Part shown: positions 39,633-49,919 of the stretch, in pieces
Layout: each line of letters starts with the position of its first letter
How positions within the stretch are numbered: position 1 is the stretch's first letter
Assembly (NCBI GenBank): GCA_963576565.1
Contig: OY755044.1
Location: 52,025,847-52,089,846 of the forward strand
Source of the DNA: Aspidapion aeneum
Taxonomy: Eukaryota > Arthropoda > Insecta > Coleoptera > Brentidae
Reading direction: 5' to 3'
DNA: 64,000 nucleotides
Position numbers and translations under genes: made by a program
Notes under the pieces: model-generated
Databases searched by the model: none
The model's input: the letters and a program-made list of their open reading frames with translations, nothing else
Told to the model about the DNA's origin: nothing

Positions 39633-40868
39633 TGAGTTGAGCTGATTTTTTTTCAACAAATAAAAACATCAGTGTTTCTCCTGTGGTTTTGTTTTTGCCT
39701 GTTTTTTATTTTATTTTTGAAACCGTTTTTTTTTACCGGGGTAATTTTTTATTCCAGAGTTTCTGGGTAAGACAAAAATCGACCATCTTACCTCTATGGG
39801 TTAGTTTCCGACACTGCAAGTATGAGTAACCGATTGAGGTTTAAGAGGGAACATCACACACAACAAACCTCATCTTTCTATTTCGTGACGTCACGTGAGG
39901 ATTTGCAGCTCCTTGTAATATGGGCACTCAGGCTTTATGAGATTGAAAGAATACCTAGTCTGTATTTGCAGGTATTTGGTTGACATGGTGATAAAACATC
40001 CTAATTGGTTCCATTATAAGTGATTACCTATCTGAATAATTAATTACTATTTTTCTATTTGAATTTTAAGGTAAAACCTAAACTTTGATATCTTCTTATA
40101 AACTAAACAGTTTATTCTTTAAATTTTTTAACATAAACTTTTAAATTTTCTAATTGATTAAACTGAAATTTTTTTCTTAATGAATTAAACTTAAAACTTT
40201 TAATTATTCTTAATTATTAAAAATAACAAGCTGAAGGAGGAATCTCATTTTAAAGGTATTTAATGTGATAAAAAAAAAAGTACTAGTTATGTATTAATTT
40301 GATTTTACATGGTGGTATACAAGGTTAGTTATTAAGTAACTATGAGTAAACAAAAATTCTAGAATTTTTCATTTGGTATTTAGGTTAAGATAGTTAAGGC
40401 TGTTTCATAGTATTTTTTTTATAACACACTGTATAAAATGTCACAACATTTATGTCAATACATCACCCCAATGTGTCTAAAACATTTGCCTATTATTTAA
40501 AATTTGACTCCCCTCCCACTTTATAATGCTTAAACATTAATAAGATTTGACTTATTAATTAGACTTTATAAACTAATTAATATTATTAATTAACTTAAAG
40601 ACTTTGATTTTATTTAGCCAGTTTGAATATTTTTCTGTATTTTTTTTAAAGTTTTTTCTTGATCTTTTCTTTGATAAAGATTAAGTGGCGTCCAATTAAT
40701 TAAATCCCTAGTTAATTAACATCTTTTAATTAATATTATTGAACCCATGACCCAATGCCACCAGACGAACAGCTGCCGGTGCTGTGTGATTCCTTTTTAA
40801 AAAAGAGAGAGATAATATTTTATTTTAATTTTTTTTAAACCTCTCCTCTTAGAAAAAAAAGGGCCTCA

Positions 40869-42266
40869 TAAAATATGGCGTCCAGAACGTGGGGCTCGAC
40901 CAATATAGCTTTCCGAAATATGACATTGACAGGGAATTTTTATTAGAGTTTTTTTGAAAATTTTTCTAAATTTAAAAAAAAAAATATATTTTTTTCATTA
41001 TGAAGTTTGAGTGGGAGATTAGAGATTAACTTTAACTGTGCTGGCTATCTTAACCTTGGTTTAGAGTTGTTTTTTCATAAACATACGATTTGCTGTTTTT
41101 TTGTTTTTTGTATTTGCGTACACAAATTTTTTATGCATACCGGTACATTTTAAAACATTATAATATAGTGTTGTAGGTATTACCTACTGATTTAAGTGAT
41201 TATACTAATATTTTTTTTTCAGAGCGCTTTTGATTTATTTTATTTTGAACTTGTTATTTACATAGTATTTATTTTCTTATTGTATAACAGCTGACTATAT
41301 TTTATTGAAAGTGAAATACGTTCTGCCTACCATACCTACTACATACCTACAATGATATTTTTAACTGGTTTATTTTACTGATTTTTTTTTAGGGCGCTAT
41401 TGTATTTTATTTATGACTTTATGATATTGATACCTACTAATATTTTGGAAAATAGATTTTCTTGAGTACAAGAGTGATGCAATACTTTTCGGCGGTGTTC
41501 GTTGGTGCACTAAAAATTATTTAATTTTTTTCTTCCTTTGACAACTTTTAATAAAATAAGTAATGCATTAATATATTTATAAAATTAATTAATTTAACTT
41601 TATGAAACAACCAATTGGTAGTTTAATTTTTTTTCTTTTCAGAATATTTTTGAAAAAAGGGTAGTGCAAATACTCTACTCACTTAATATCTCTTTCTCAA
41701 CTTTTCCATAAAAATACAGTTACAAACAATGGAATATTTTTCTAAAATTTAGGTGGGTGTGTTTTTATATGAGAGTACCTTTTTCAGCTGCCACATTGAA
41801 AGTTTTTTTTATCTTTTAGGTTGAATAATTTTTTGAAAACATGATAGACGGTCGTTTAGATATTTAAAAAAAAAAAAAACTTAGAAACTCCCTGTATCCT
41901 CCTCTATTTGTTTAAATTTAATTTTTTTTAAATTTAAATTTTCTGCTTAAGCCATTTTGAATTAAGAACAAAATAATTGGAAAGATGTCCAATATTTTTT
42001 TTTTGTTTTTAATGATTTTTTTTTGCGTGCAATATTTTGATGGATTTTTTTTTGAATGCTTATTAATAGTGTGAAACAATAGTAGATTAGTTTCACCTTT
42101 TTTAGTTTTGCGCGCAATTATTTTTGAAAGCTGAAGTGACAGTTTTGAATTGATTTTTTATTAGTTTTTTTTATTTTTAATTTTGAAACCTGCGTTTATT
42201 GATTTAAAATAAAACGCATTTATTTTTAAATTTTTGTGAACCAAACTTTGAGACTTAAAAAAAAAA
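40869..42266 (+). other. Gypsy leader with tRNA-Lys-like primer-binding site
   Basis: Seven bases after the LTR, at 40876, the sequence TGGCGTCCAGAACGTGGGGC resembles the complement of the tRNA-Lys 3' end (TGGCGCCCAACGTGGGGC) with a substitution and extra bases. The remaining 1.35 kb is AT-rich, with no coding frame before the gag ATG. Confidence 0.6.
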
Positions 42267-43742
42267 ATGGATCCTTTTGGTACTCCTAGAGCGAGTCATT
42301 TATTAGACTTTGAATTAGATTATGAGTTGGGCATTAGAGGTGCATTGGTCACTCGCCCTATTAAAGAGAAGAGACCAATTTTGACGCGAATTTTAGCTAA
42401 AGAAAGGGAGAAACGCGCTCCTGGTTGTTTGATTTTAACTGATGCCTATGAGTATACTTTCGAGAAGGAAAAATTGGAGGTCACTAAATCTTTACAGTCA
42501 ATTCAAGAAGAGGTTGAAAATTTCGAGGGTAATACTAAAGATTATGCTTTTCAAAAGTTAAAGTCTCGCCTCGCGCATGTACATGGGCGCTCGCAACGTT
42601 TTCCGATTCCAGAGAATGGTGACGCAGACATTACTGAGTATAAAAGAACAGTTTATTCTACTTGTTTGAAACTTGAGGATGATTTGATTACCAAGACTTC
42701 ACCTGAACAGACGAACTATAGACCTTCCTCGCCGTTTCCTAGTGCTTTCGAGAATACGACCCCTCAATTTCAGTTGCCTGCTCCAGTGATCGCTTGTAAT
42801 GCACATAGGGTGCCTATTTCTGAGTGGGGAATCAAATTTTTTGGCGAACGCAAACATGTTCATACTTTTCTAAAGCGAATTTCTCTCCTGTCTAGAGCTC
42901 ATGATGTTTCTGATGAGGAACTTTTTAAGTCAGCGGGTATACTTTTTGATAAAGATGCTTTTCATTGGTTTACTTTTATTAAGGATAAAGTGACTTCTTG
43001 GGCTCAATTGGTTGACCGTTTGAAAAAAGACTTTTTATCCAACGATGAAGATGAAGACCTTTGGAATTTGATTAAAGCTAGAAAACAGAAACCTGGGGAG
43101 CCAGTTCATATTTATGTAGCTCACTTGAATACATTATTTAGTAGATTACCTCGTTCTCCTGCAGAACCGACAAAAGTTAAGTATACAAGACAAAATTTAT
43201 TAGACGAATATAAAAGTCAACTAGGACTTACACATATTAGAAATGTTGAGGAGTTGATGGACCATTGCAAGACTTTGGATGAAAATCTGAATTTGAATCA
43301 AGGTAGAAAACCACCTGCTTTAGAGACATTTTCCTCAAGTAACAATTTTCAGGATAGAAATGATAGAAATAATTTTCCGACAACAAATAATTTTAGAGGC
43401 CAGTTTTCACAACAAAGAATCTCCAATCAAAGATTTTTCAATCATAATAATAATTTAAGTTCAAGTTTTTCGAATCAGAATCATAACTCAAATACAAGAT
43501 ATCCAAATCGGAATGATAGTTCGAATAAAAGATTTTTGAATCAAGCAAATAATTTACCCAGTACTAGTTCGTTGACTTCCAATAATCCTACCTCTCCAAG
43601 ACTTAAAGAAATACTTTGTTGGAACTGCGGTGAGAAAAACCATTCTTTTAAAACTTGTTTAGCTAAGAAGACTGTATTTTGTTATAAGTGTGGACATAAA
43701 GGTAAGAGACTAAGAGAGTGCCCTAAGTGTTCAAAAAACTAA
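42267..43742 (+). CDS. Gypsy gag
   Basis: The 491-codon structural protein that forms the particle and binds RNA. The ATG at 42267 is the first good start after the leader. A retrotransposon-gag core lies around residues 195-330 (FHWFTFIKDKVTSW, then WNLIKARKQKPGEPVHIYV). An Asn/Ser/Arg-rich linker follows, then two zinc knuckles: CWNCGEKNHSFKTC is a complete CX2CX4HX4C; CYKCGHKGKRLREC has Lys where the zinc-binding His should be. The ORF ends at TAA 43740-43742, directly after the heptamer A AAA AAC (43733-43739), a classical -1 slippery site, and overlaps pol by 16 bases. No stops or frameshifts are visible. Confidence 0.93.
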   Translation: MDPFGTPRASHLLDFELDYELGIRGALVTRPIKEKRPILTRILAKEREKRAPGCLILTDAYEYTFEKEKLEVTKSLQSIQEEVENFEGNTKDYAFQKLKSRLAHVHGRSQRFPIPENGDADITEYKRTVYSTCLKLEDDLITKTSPEQTNYRPSSPFPSAFENTTPQFQLPAPVIACNAHRVPISEWGIKFFGERKHVHTFLKRISLLSRAHDVSDEELFKSAGILFDKDAFHWFTFIKDKVTSWAQLVDRLKKDFLSNDEDEDLWNLIKARKQKPGEPVHIYVAHLNTLFSRLPRSPAEPTKVKYTRQNLLDEYKSQLGLTHIRNVEELMDHCKTLDENLNLNQGRKPPALETFSSSNNFQDRNDRNNFPTTNNFRGQFSQQRISNQRFFNHNNNLSSSFSNQNHNSNTRYPNRNDSSNKRFLNQANNLPSTSSLTSNNPTSPRLKEILCWNCGEKNHSFKTCLAKKTVFCYKCGHKGKRLRECPKCSKN

Positions 43743-46700
43743 TAGATAAGGTTTCTTTAGATGGTCGTGACACTTTTTATAAGGCAAAGGCCATCACTAA
43801 AAATTATTTTTCAGCTAAAGAATGGGAATCCTGGAAAAGTTTTGTTGCTGCATTTTATAAAAACTCAAGTACAAACTCTAATCATGTTTCACCTTTATTT
43901 ATTAGAAAAAATTTTGATAATCGACCTTACATATCAGTAAAGTTATTTGATCAAACTATAGTGGCTCTTTTTGATTCTGGGGCAACTTCTTCAGTAGTGG
44001 GTTTACAAGGTATAGATATTTTAAAATTTTGTAAATTAAAAACCACTTATTCAGAACATAGAGTAATCAGTACGGCTGATGGAACCCAGAGAGTAGTGCA
44101 AGGTGTAGTTGACTTACCCATTTATGTAGATAATTGTTGTCATATTATAAAAGCACTAGTTGTTCCTTCATTGACTCAAGCTTTTATATTTGGTGCAGAT
44201 TTTGCCAGACAATTTAAAATAGTTGTAGATTTTAGATATGATTCATGGAGTGTTCATAGCGGTTCTTCAAACTCAGACTTAGTCGTTTTAGAACAACCAA
44301 CCTTAGATTATTATAAAGACTCTTTGCTTTCATTAGATGATCTAGATAGTGATCAAAGAGCTAGAGCCGAACAGGTTATTAAATCATTTCAGGAAATAAG
44401 TAGCGAAACACGAATTGGTCGTACACATAAGATGGAAATGACAATCGTTACAGGAGATGCTAAACCTTTTAAAAAAAGACCTTATCCAATGTCACCGTAT
44501 TTATCTAAAATTCTTAACGAAGAAATAGACGAAATGTTAAAATTGGGGGTAATTGAACCTTCGGAGAGCCCTTGGTGCTCTCCGGTGCTATTAGTTAAGA
44601 AATCCAATGGGGAATATCGCTTCTGTTTTGACGGAAGAGCTTTAAACGAGGTGACTCGTCATGACAGTTATCCTTTACCGAACATAGACCGAATCCTAAG
44701 CACGCTGAGAGGAGCTAAATTTATATCTTCTATCGATTTGCGAAAAGCTTTTTGGCAGATACCCCTGGCGAAAGAATCACGTCCCAAGACTGCTTTCAGT
44801 GTCATAGGTAAGGGTTTATTTCAGTTCCGCTCTGTTCCATTTGGTTTGTGCAATTCTGCGCAGACGCAGCAGCGTCTGGTCGACAGTATATTTGGTCCAG
44901 AGTTTGAACCGCACGTTTTTTCCTACTTAGATGATTTTTTGGTAGTTTCACCTGATTTTGAGCATCACGTGAAGTTACTGTCAGTAGTAAAACAAAAAAT
45001 TGAAGAGGCCAACTTAACCATTAATTTGGAGAAGTCAGAATTCTTTAAAACTGGCGATTTAAAATTTTTAGGTTACGTTATTGGAAATAATTCGCTCCGT
45101 ACCGACCCAGATAAAGTAGAGTGTATGGTTAATTATCCGAGACCTAGGAATTTTACAGAGATCAAAAGGTTCGTGGGAATGTGTTCCTGGTATCGGCGTT
45201 TTATTAAGGACTTCGCTGCATTGATGTCTCCCATAAATGACTTACTTAAAGGACGAAAAAAGGGTCAGTCAGTTACTTGGAACGAAGCCGCTGAAGCATC
45301 CTTTGTAAAGATTAAGGAAATGTTAGTATCTGCCCCTATTTTGAGTCAGCCAGATTTTTCGAAAAAGTTTATTATTGAGTGTGATGCCAGTACTCGTGGT
45401 CTAGGGGGAGTTCTTTTACAGAATATTGACGGTGAAGAACGGGTCATAGCCTATGCCAGCCGTGGTTTATCAAAATCCGAGAGAAACTATAGTATTGTCG
45501 AGTTGGAATGTTTAGCTGTTCTATTTAGTATCTCAAAATTTAGATGCTATATTGAGGGTGCAGAAAAGTTTACCGTTGTTACAGATAATTGGTCTTTACT
45601 TTGGTTAAATTCCATGAAAAACGCTAGTGGAAAACTTCAAAGGTGGGCTGTTAAATTGCGTGAGCATAACTTCGATCTTGTCCATCGAAAAGGCAGCGCA
45701 AACTTGGTTCCTGACGCACTTTCAAGAATTCCATATAACGACGAAAACGAGGATGTCCAAGAATGTAATGTTATTGCCCAAATTTCTATGTATCAAATTA
45801 ATATAGAACACTTAGATAAATTTTATATTAACTTGAGAGAAAAAATTAATTTAGATCCTACTCAATACCCACAATGGAAAGTGGAAAATAATTTTGTATT
45901 TAAGTTCATACCTTCTCGTTTACCTATGCAAACCGGATTGCCGGAATGGAAATACTTGGTTCCTAGACCTCAAAGAGTGAGTGTAATTCGATCATGTCAT
46001 GATCCACCAACTGCTGGACACTTCGGTTGTTTTAAAACCTTAGCTAGGGTGCAAGAGTTTTTTTATTGGCCCAAAATGAAGGATGATGTCCTTCGCTATT
46101 GTCGTTCATGTAAAGTTTGTGGTGCACAGAAAATGAGTAATAGAGCACAGATGGGTCTGATGGGTAAGGAGAAAGAAGCTACAAGGCCATTTGAAATTCT
46201 AGCTATTGATTTGATAGGTCCTTTGGTTAGGTCCGATTGGTTTTCCAAATATACCCTTATCTTTCCCCTTCGAAATGCTACAGCCCCTTTAGTTCGTAGA
46301 GCCTTAGAGGAGGAGGTTTTCTTAGTTTTTGGTGTTCCCAGTGCAATTTTAATGGATAATGGAGCCCAATTTGCCTCAAAAATTGTTAGGAATATTTGTA
46401 AAGAATATGAGGTAAATAAAGTTTGGTTTACGGCACTCTATTCCCCTCAGTGTAATTTTGTAGAGAGGAATAATCAAAGTGTAGGTACGACTTTAAGGTG
46501 TTACATTCAGTCTCATGATGACTGGGATGTGAACGCTGCGAAAATTCAGCAAGCTATCAATACGTCAAGGCATCATGTTACAGGCTATTCGCCGTCTTTC
46601 TTAGTTTTTGGTAGGCATATACCTTTGTCGGGCAAGTTTTATCTTGATGCAGATAGAGTTCAGGAGGAAGATGTGGAAATCATGCCAGGAGACCGAAATT

Positions 46701-47068
46701 CATATGCCAGGAACTTAGAAGGGCTAAAGGAGATATTTACTGAAGTTCGTCAAAAACTTCACCTTGCTTACGAGCGAAACTCTAAAGCCTATAACCTCCG
46801 CAAGAGGGATATATCGTTTAACGTGGGTGACCAAGTCTGGAGACGTAATAAAGTATTGTCTAATGCTGCGAATAAATTTTCGTCTAAATTTGCCCCTAAG
46901 TATATTCTTTCAGTTATAAAGAAAAAAAGATCCCCTTTAGTTTATGACCTGTGTAATGAGGACGGTTCTAAGGCTGGTGCTTGGCACATTAAGGACCTTA
47001 AGCCATTCTACTATTATGAGGAGTCTTGTTCTGAGAGTTCTTCAAGTTCCTCAGATGAAAATTCTTAA
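43727..47068 (+). CDS. Gypsy pol (protease, RT, RNase H, integrase)
   Basis: About 1113 codons, in the -1 frame relative to gag, so it is expected to be made as a gag-pol fusion; the GTG at 43727 is only the frame opening. Protease LFDSGATSSV (about 83-86). RT about 265-445 with SIDLRKAFWQIPL, PFGLCNS and SYLDDFLVV (catalytic pair near 400). RNase H about 545-675 with all four acidic residues (ECDAST, VELECLA, TDNWS, PDALSR). Integrase: zinc segment GHFGCFKTLARV...CRSCKVC, then Asp 828 (AIDLIGP), Asp 877 (MDNGAQF) and Glu 913 (FVERNNQ), giving the proper D-35-E spacing. Only 48 residues separate the two Asp, and GPLVRSDWFSKY looks about a dozen residues short. The tail is Ser/Asp-rich. Confidence 0.94.
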   Translation: MFKKLIDKVSLDGRDTFYKAKAITKNYFSAKEWESWKSFVAAFYKNSSTNSNHVSPLFIRKNFDNRPYISVKLFDQTIVALFDSGATSSVVGLQGIDILKFCKLKTTYSEHRVISTADGTQRVVQGVVDLPIYVDNCCHIIKALVVPSLTQAFIFGADFARQFKIVVDFRYDSWSVHSGSSNSDLVVLEQPTLDYYKDSLLSLDDLDSDQRARAEQVIKSFQEISSETRIGRTHKMEMTIVTGDAKPFKKRPYPMSPYLSKILNEEIDEMLKLGVIEPSESPWCSPVLLVKKSNGEYRFCFDGRALNEVTRHDSYPLPNIDRILSTLRGAKFISSIDLRKAFWQIPLAKESRPKTAFSVIGKGLFQFRSVPFGLCNSAQTQQRLVDSIFGPEFEPHVFSYLDDFLVVSPDFEHHVKLLSVVKQKIEEANLTINLEKSEFFKTGDLKFLGYVIGNNSLRTDPDKVECMVNYPRPRNFTEIKRFVGMCSWYRRFIKDFAALMSPINDLLKGRKKGQSVTWNEAAEASFVKIKEMLVSAPILSQPDFSKKFIIECDASTRGLGGVLLQNIDGEERVIAYASRGLSKSERNYSIVELECLAVLFSISKFRCYIEGAEKFTVVTDNWSLLWLNSMKNASGKLQRWAVKLREHNFDLVHRKGSANLVPDALSRIPYNDENEDVQECNVIAQISMYQINIEHLDKFYINLREKINLDPTQYPQWKVENNFVFKFIPSRLPMQTGLPEWKYLVPRPQRVSVIRSCHDPPTAGHFGCFKTLARVQEFFYWPKMKDDVLRYCRSCKVCGAQKMSNRAQMGLMGKEKEATRPFEILAIDLIGPLVRSDWFSKYTLIFPLRNATAPLVRRALEEEVFLVFGVPSAILMDNGAQFASKIVRNICKEYEVNKVWFTALYSPQCNFVERNNQSVGTTLRCYIQSHDDWDVNAAKIQQAINTSRHHVTGYSPSFLVFGRHIPLSGKFYLDADRVQEEDVEIMPGDRNSYARNLEGLKEIFTEVRQKLHLAYERNSKAYNLRKRDISFNVGDQVWRRNKVLSNAANKFSSKFAPKYILSVIKKKRSPLVYDLCNEDGSKAGAWHIKDLKPFYYYEESCSESSSSSSDENS

Positions 47069-47576
47069 GTAAATTTTTTAGTGGCCATGTACATAGTTTA
47101 CGCGTAAACGTATAGTTTTAAGAATATAGAATTAAAAAAAAATATATATATATAGCCACTATTTTGCTTATACCCAAGTAGGTAAATAGTATTAGCTATC
47201 CTAAGTTTTAGATCTTTATGAATATTTGCATCTGTTGTTTTCTTGATTAGACCGCACCAATTTTGTCCAATCTCTATTTTGTCCTACTGATTTTGACCCC
47301 TCTGGGCGTGTGATACGCGTAGTTATCAAGAATCAAGAAAAACTTCGTATTGCCTAAGTGATTACATCATTAAAGATTCCAAAATACCAGAAAAAGAAAA
47401 AATTGTATTTTCTAATACATATATAAGATATAAGAAAGATCTAGTTTATTTGATCTAACGTAAAAATATAAGATAATAAGCTTTTGTAAGATTTTAGTTG
47501 GAAACATATTTTGATGTTATGAAGTTCCTTTTGAAATATTTTACAAGGTAAAATATTTTTCCTTGGTGGGGTGGTG
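47069..47576 (+). other. Gypsy 3' noncoding region and polypurine tract
   Basis: AT-rich sequence between the pol stop and the 3' LTR. It ends in CCTTGGTGGGGTGGTG, a G-rich tract that likely primes plus-strand synthesis. No env-like frame is found here. Confidence 0.75.
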
Positions 47577-49646
47577 TGTAGCGTTTTTATTTTCCGCTAC
47601 AAAGAAAATTTAGAAAACACTTAAAAATAGCCTATTTCTATATTTTCTTTCTTTTAGTAACTTATTTTAACAAATTCTAATTAAAACATTAATAAAAAAA
47701 ATTATTGTGCTCTTGCTGAGATTTGATCTCGGGCCTGCTGGTTACGAGGCCGATGCGCTGTACCTTGTTCCATTGTGGCAGATAGAAATTTTTTGCTGTT
47801 ACATTTGGACCGCAGAATAAGAAGCCTTGGGCTATGGAAAACTATAAAAATTATGAAAATTGACTTTTTTACATAAATATTTTTTAATGAAGTTTCACAC
47901 TTATTGGAAGTCCTCTTTAATATTTAGAAAGTTTTTTCGCCATTTTGTCGTCTATTGGTTGGCACCTTATTTCCATTAACACATCTGAGTATGAAGGGAA
48001 TTGTTTATTCGTTGTCTCAGCCGTAGTATCGATCGCAGGGAATGAGTATGCCGCAGGCGCACATTTTCTGGTCCCCTCCAGAACGGGTGCAAAAATTAGG
48101 TCGGCCGATCGATCTTTCCTTTTTCTTCGACATTTTGAACAGCAAACAGCAAAAATTTTTGCAGTGACAAGTGATTTCATTTTTTGGTGATGAAATTTTA
48201 AAAAATGGTAAGTTTACCTTATTAAATCCAAGCTGAAGGATTCTTCTTGTTGTTGAACCAAAAATTTAAGGGTTTTCTTGAAATTAAGTCCATCTTTTTC
48301 CTTGTTACAGAAAAGAAAAGGCAATTTTCCATCATGGCGTTGGCGTGGCCGCTGTAACGCGCTAGTCATAATGGCTTAAATTTTTGACGGGGCCATAGGA
48401 TGACAGGGGTGAGTTGAGCTGATTTTTTTTCAACAAATAAAAACATCAGTGTTTCTCCTGTGGTTTTGTTTTTGCCTGTTTTTTATTTTATTTTTGAAAC
48501 CGTTTTTTTTTTACCGGGGTAATTTTTTATTCCAGAGTTTCTGGGTAAGACAAAAATCGACCATCTTGCCTCTATGGGTTAGTTTCCGACACTGCAAGTA
48601 TGAGTAACCGATTGAGGTTTAAGAGGGAACATCACACACAACAAACCTCATCTTTCTATTTCGTGACGTCACGTGAGGATTTGCAGCTCCTTGTAATATG
48701 GGCACTCAGGCTTTATGAGATTGAAAGAATACCTAGTCTGTATTTGCAGGTATTTGGTTGACATGGTGATAAAACATCCTAATTGGTTCCATTATAAGTG
48801 ATTACCTATCTGAATAATTAATTACTATTTTTCTATTTGAATTTTAAGGTAAAACCTAAACTTTGATATCTTCTTATAAACTAAACAGTTTATTCTTTAA
48901 ATTTTTTAACATAAACTTTTAAATTTTCTAATTGATTAAACTGAAATTTTTTTCTTAATGAATTAAACTTAAAACTTTTAATTATTCTTAATTATTAAAA
49001 ATAACAAGCTGAAGGAGGAATCTCATTTTAAAGATATTTAATGTGATAAAAAAAAAAGTACTAGTTATGTATTAATTTGATTTTACATGGTGGTATACAA
49101 GGTTAGTTATTAAGTAACTATGAGTAAACAAAAATTCTAGAATTTTTCATTTGGTATTTAGGTTAAGATAGTTAAGGCTGTTTCATAGTATTTTTTTTAT
49201 AACACACTGTATAAAATGTCACAACATTTATGTCAATACATCACCCCAATGTGTCTAAAACATTTGCCTATTATTTAAAATTTGACTCCCCTCCCACTTT
49301 ATAATGCTTAAACATTAATAAGATTTGACTTATTAATTAGACTTTATAAACTAATTAATATTATTAATTAACTTAAAGACTTTGATTTTATTTAGCCAGT
49401 TTGAATATTTTTCTGTATTTTTTTTTAAGTTTTTTCTTGATCTTTTCTTTGATAAAGATTAAGTGGCGTCCAATTAATTAAATCCCTAGTTAATTAACAT
49501 CTTTTAATTAATATTATTGAACCCATGACCCAATGCCACCAGACGAACAGCTGCCGGTGCTGTGTGATTCCTTTTTAAAAAAGAGAGAGATAATATTTTA
49601 TTTTAATTTTTTTTAAACCTCTCCTCTTAGAAAAAAAAGGGCCTCA
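47577..49646 (+). repeat. 3' LTR of long-LTR gypsy
   Basis: 2070 bp, nearly identical to 38800-40868, including the tRNA-like sequence and the splice-like segment. Differences seen include GTCCCCTCC for GTCCCGTCC, AACGCGC for AACGTGC, ATGGCTTAA for ATGGCGTAA and one base in a T run. Confidence 0.95.
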
Positions 49647-49919
49647 GAATTTTTTATTTTATATTTTATTTGTCAAACACACTGTGTTTATTGTATTACA
49701 ATCTAGTCAGTAAGACTAATTAGCAATTTTGTTTTAACTTAATTTACTAGAAAAGTCAGATTTAAACTTAGGGTTCACTCAACAGTTCTTCCCGCTTTGT
49801 TTAGTCTGTAACTCACAATTGTGTTGTGTTTGTAGCATTATTTTGTTTTATATAATTCACTGAGTTTACTAGCTCAAACATCTTCGAACTAGCATAGTAT
49901 TGTCTAGAAGCTGAATTGC

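Larger units (their letters stand above)
38800..40868 (+). repeat. 5' LTR of long-LTR gypsy
   Basis: At 2069 bp this is several times longer than most gypsy LTRs. Besides promoter and terminator it contains a tRNA-like sequence (minus strand), a GC-richer segment with splice-like sites (39431-39632) and an open antisense frame of 87 codons (39403-39140), also open in the 3' LTR. The rest is very AT-rich. Confidence 0.95.
38800..49646 (+). mobile_element. Young Ty3/gypsy retrotransposon with 2.07-kb LTRs
   Basis: A complete element of 10.85 kb. LTRs are at 38800-40868 and 47577-49646 (TGTAGC...CCTCA), flanked by the 4-bp duplication GAAT (38796-38799, 49647-49650). It has a primer-binding region, a 1.4-kb leader, gag and pol with a -1 overlap, and a G-rich polypurine tract (GGTGGGGTGGTG) before the 3' LTR. 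By eye the LTRs differ at about nine positions, so the insertion is recent. There is no env-like ORF. Confidence 0.95.

Noticed and set aside
47069..47576. Possible env gene of the young gypsy
   Set aside because: The stretch between pol and the 3' LTR is only ~500 bases, AT-rich and full of stops; there is no signal peptide or membrane segment.
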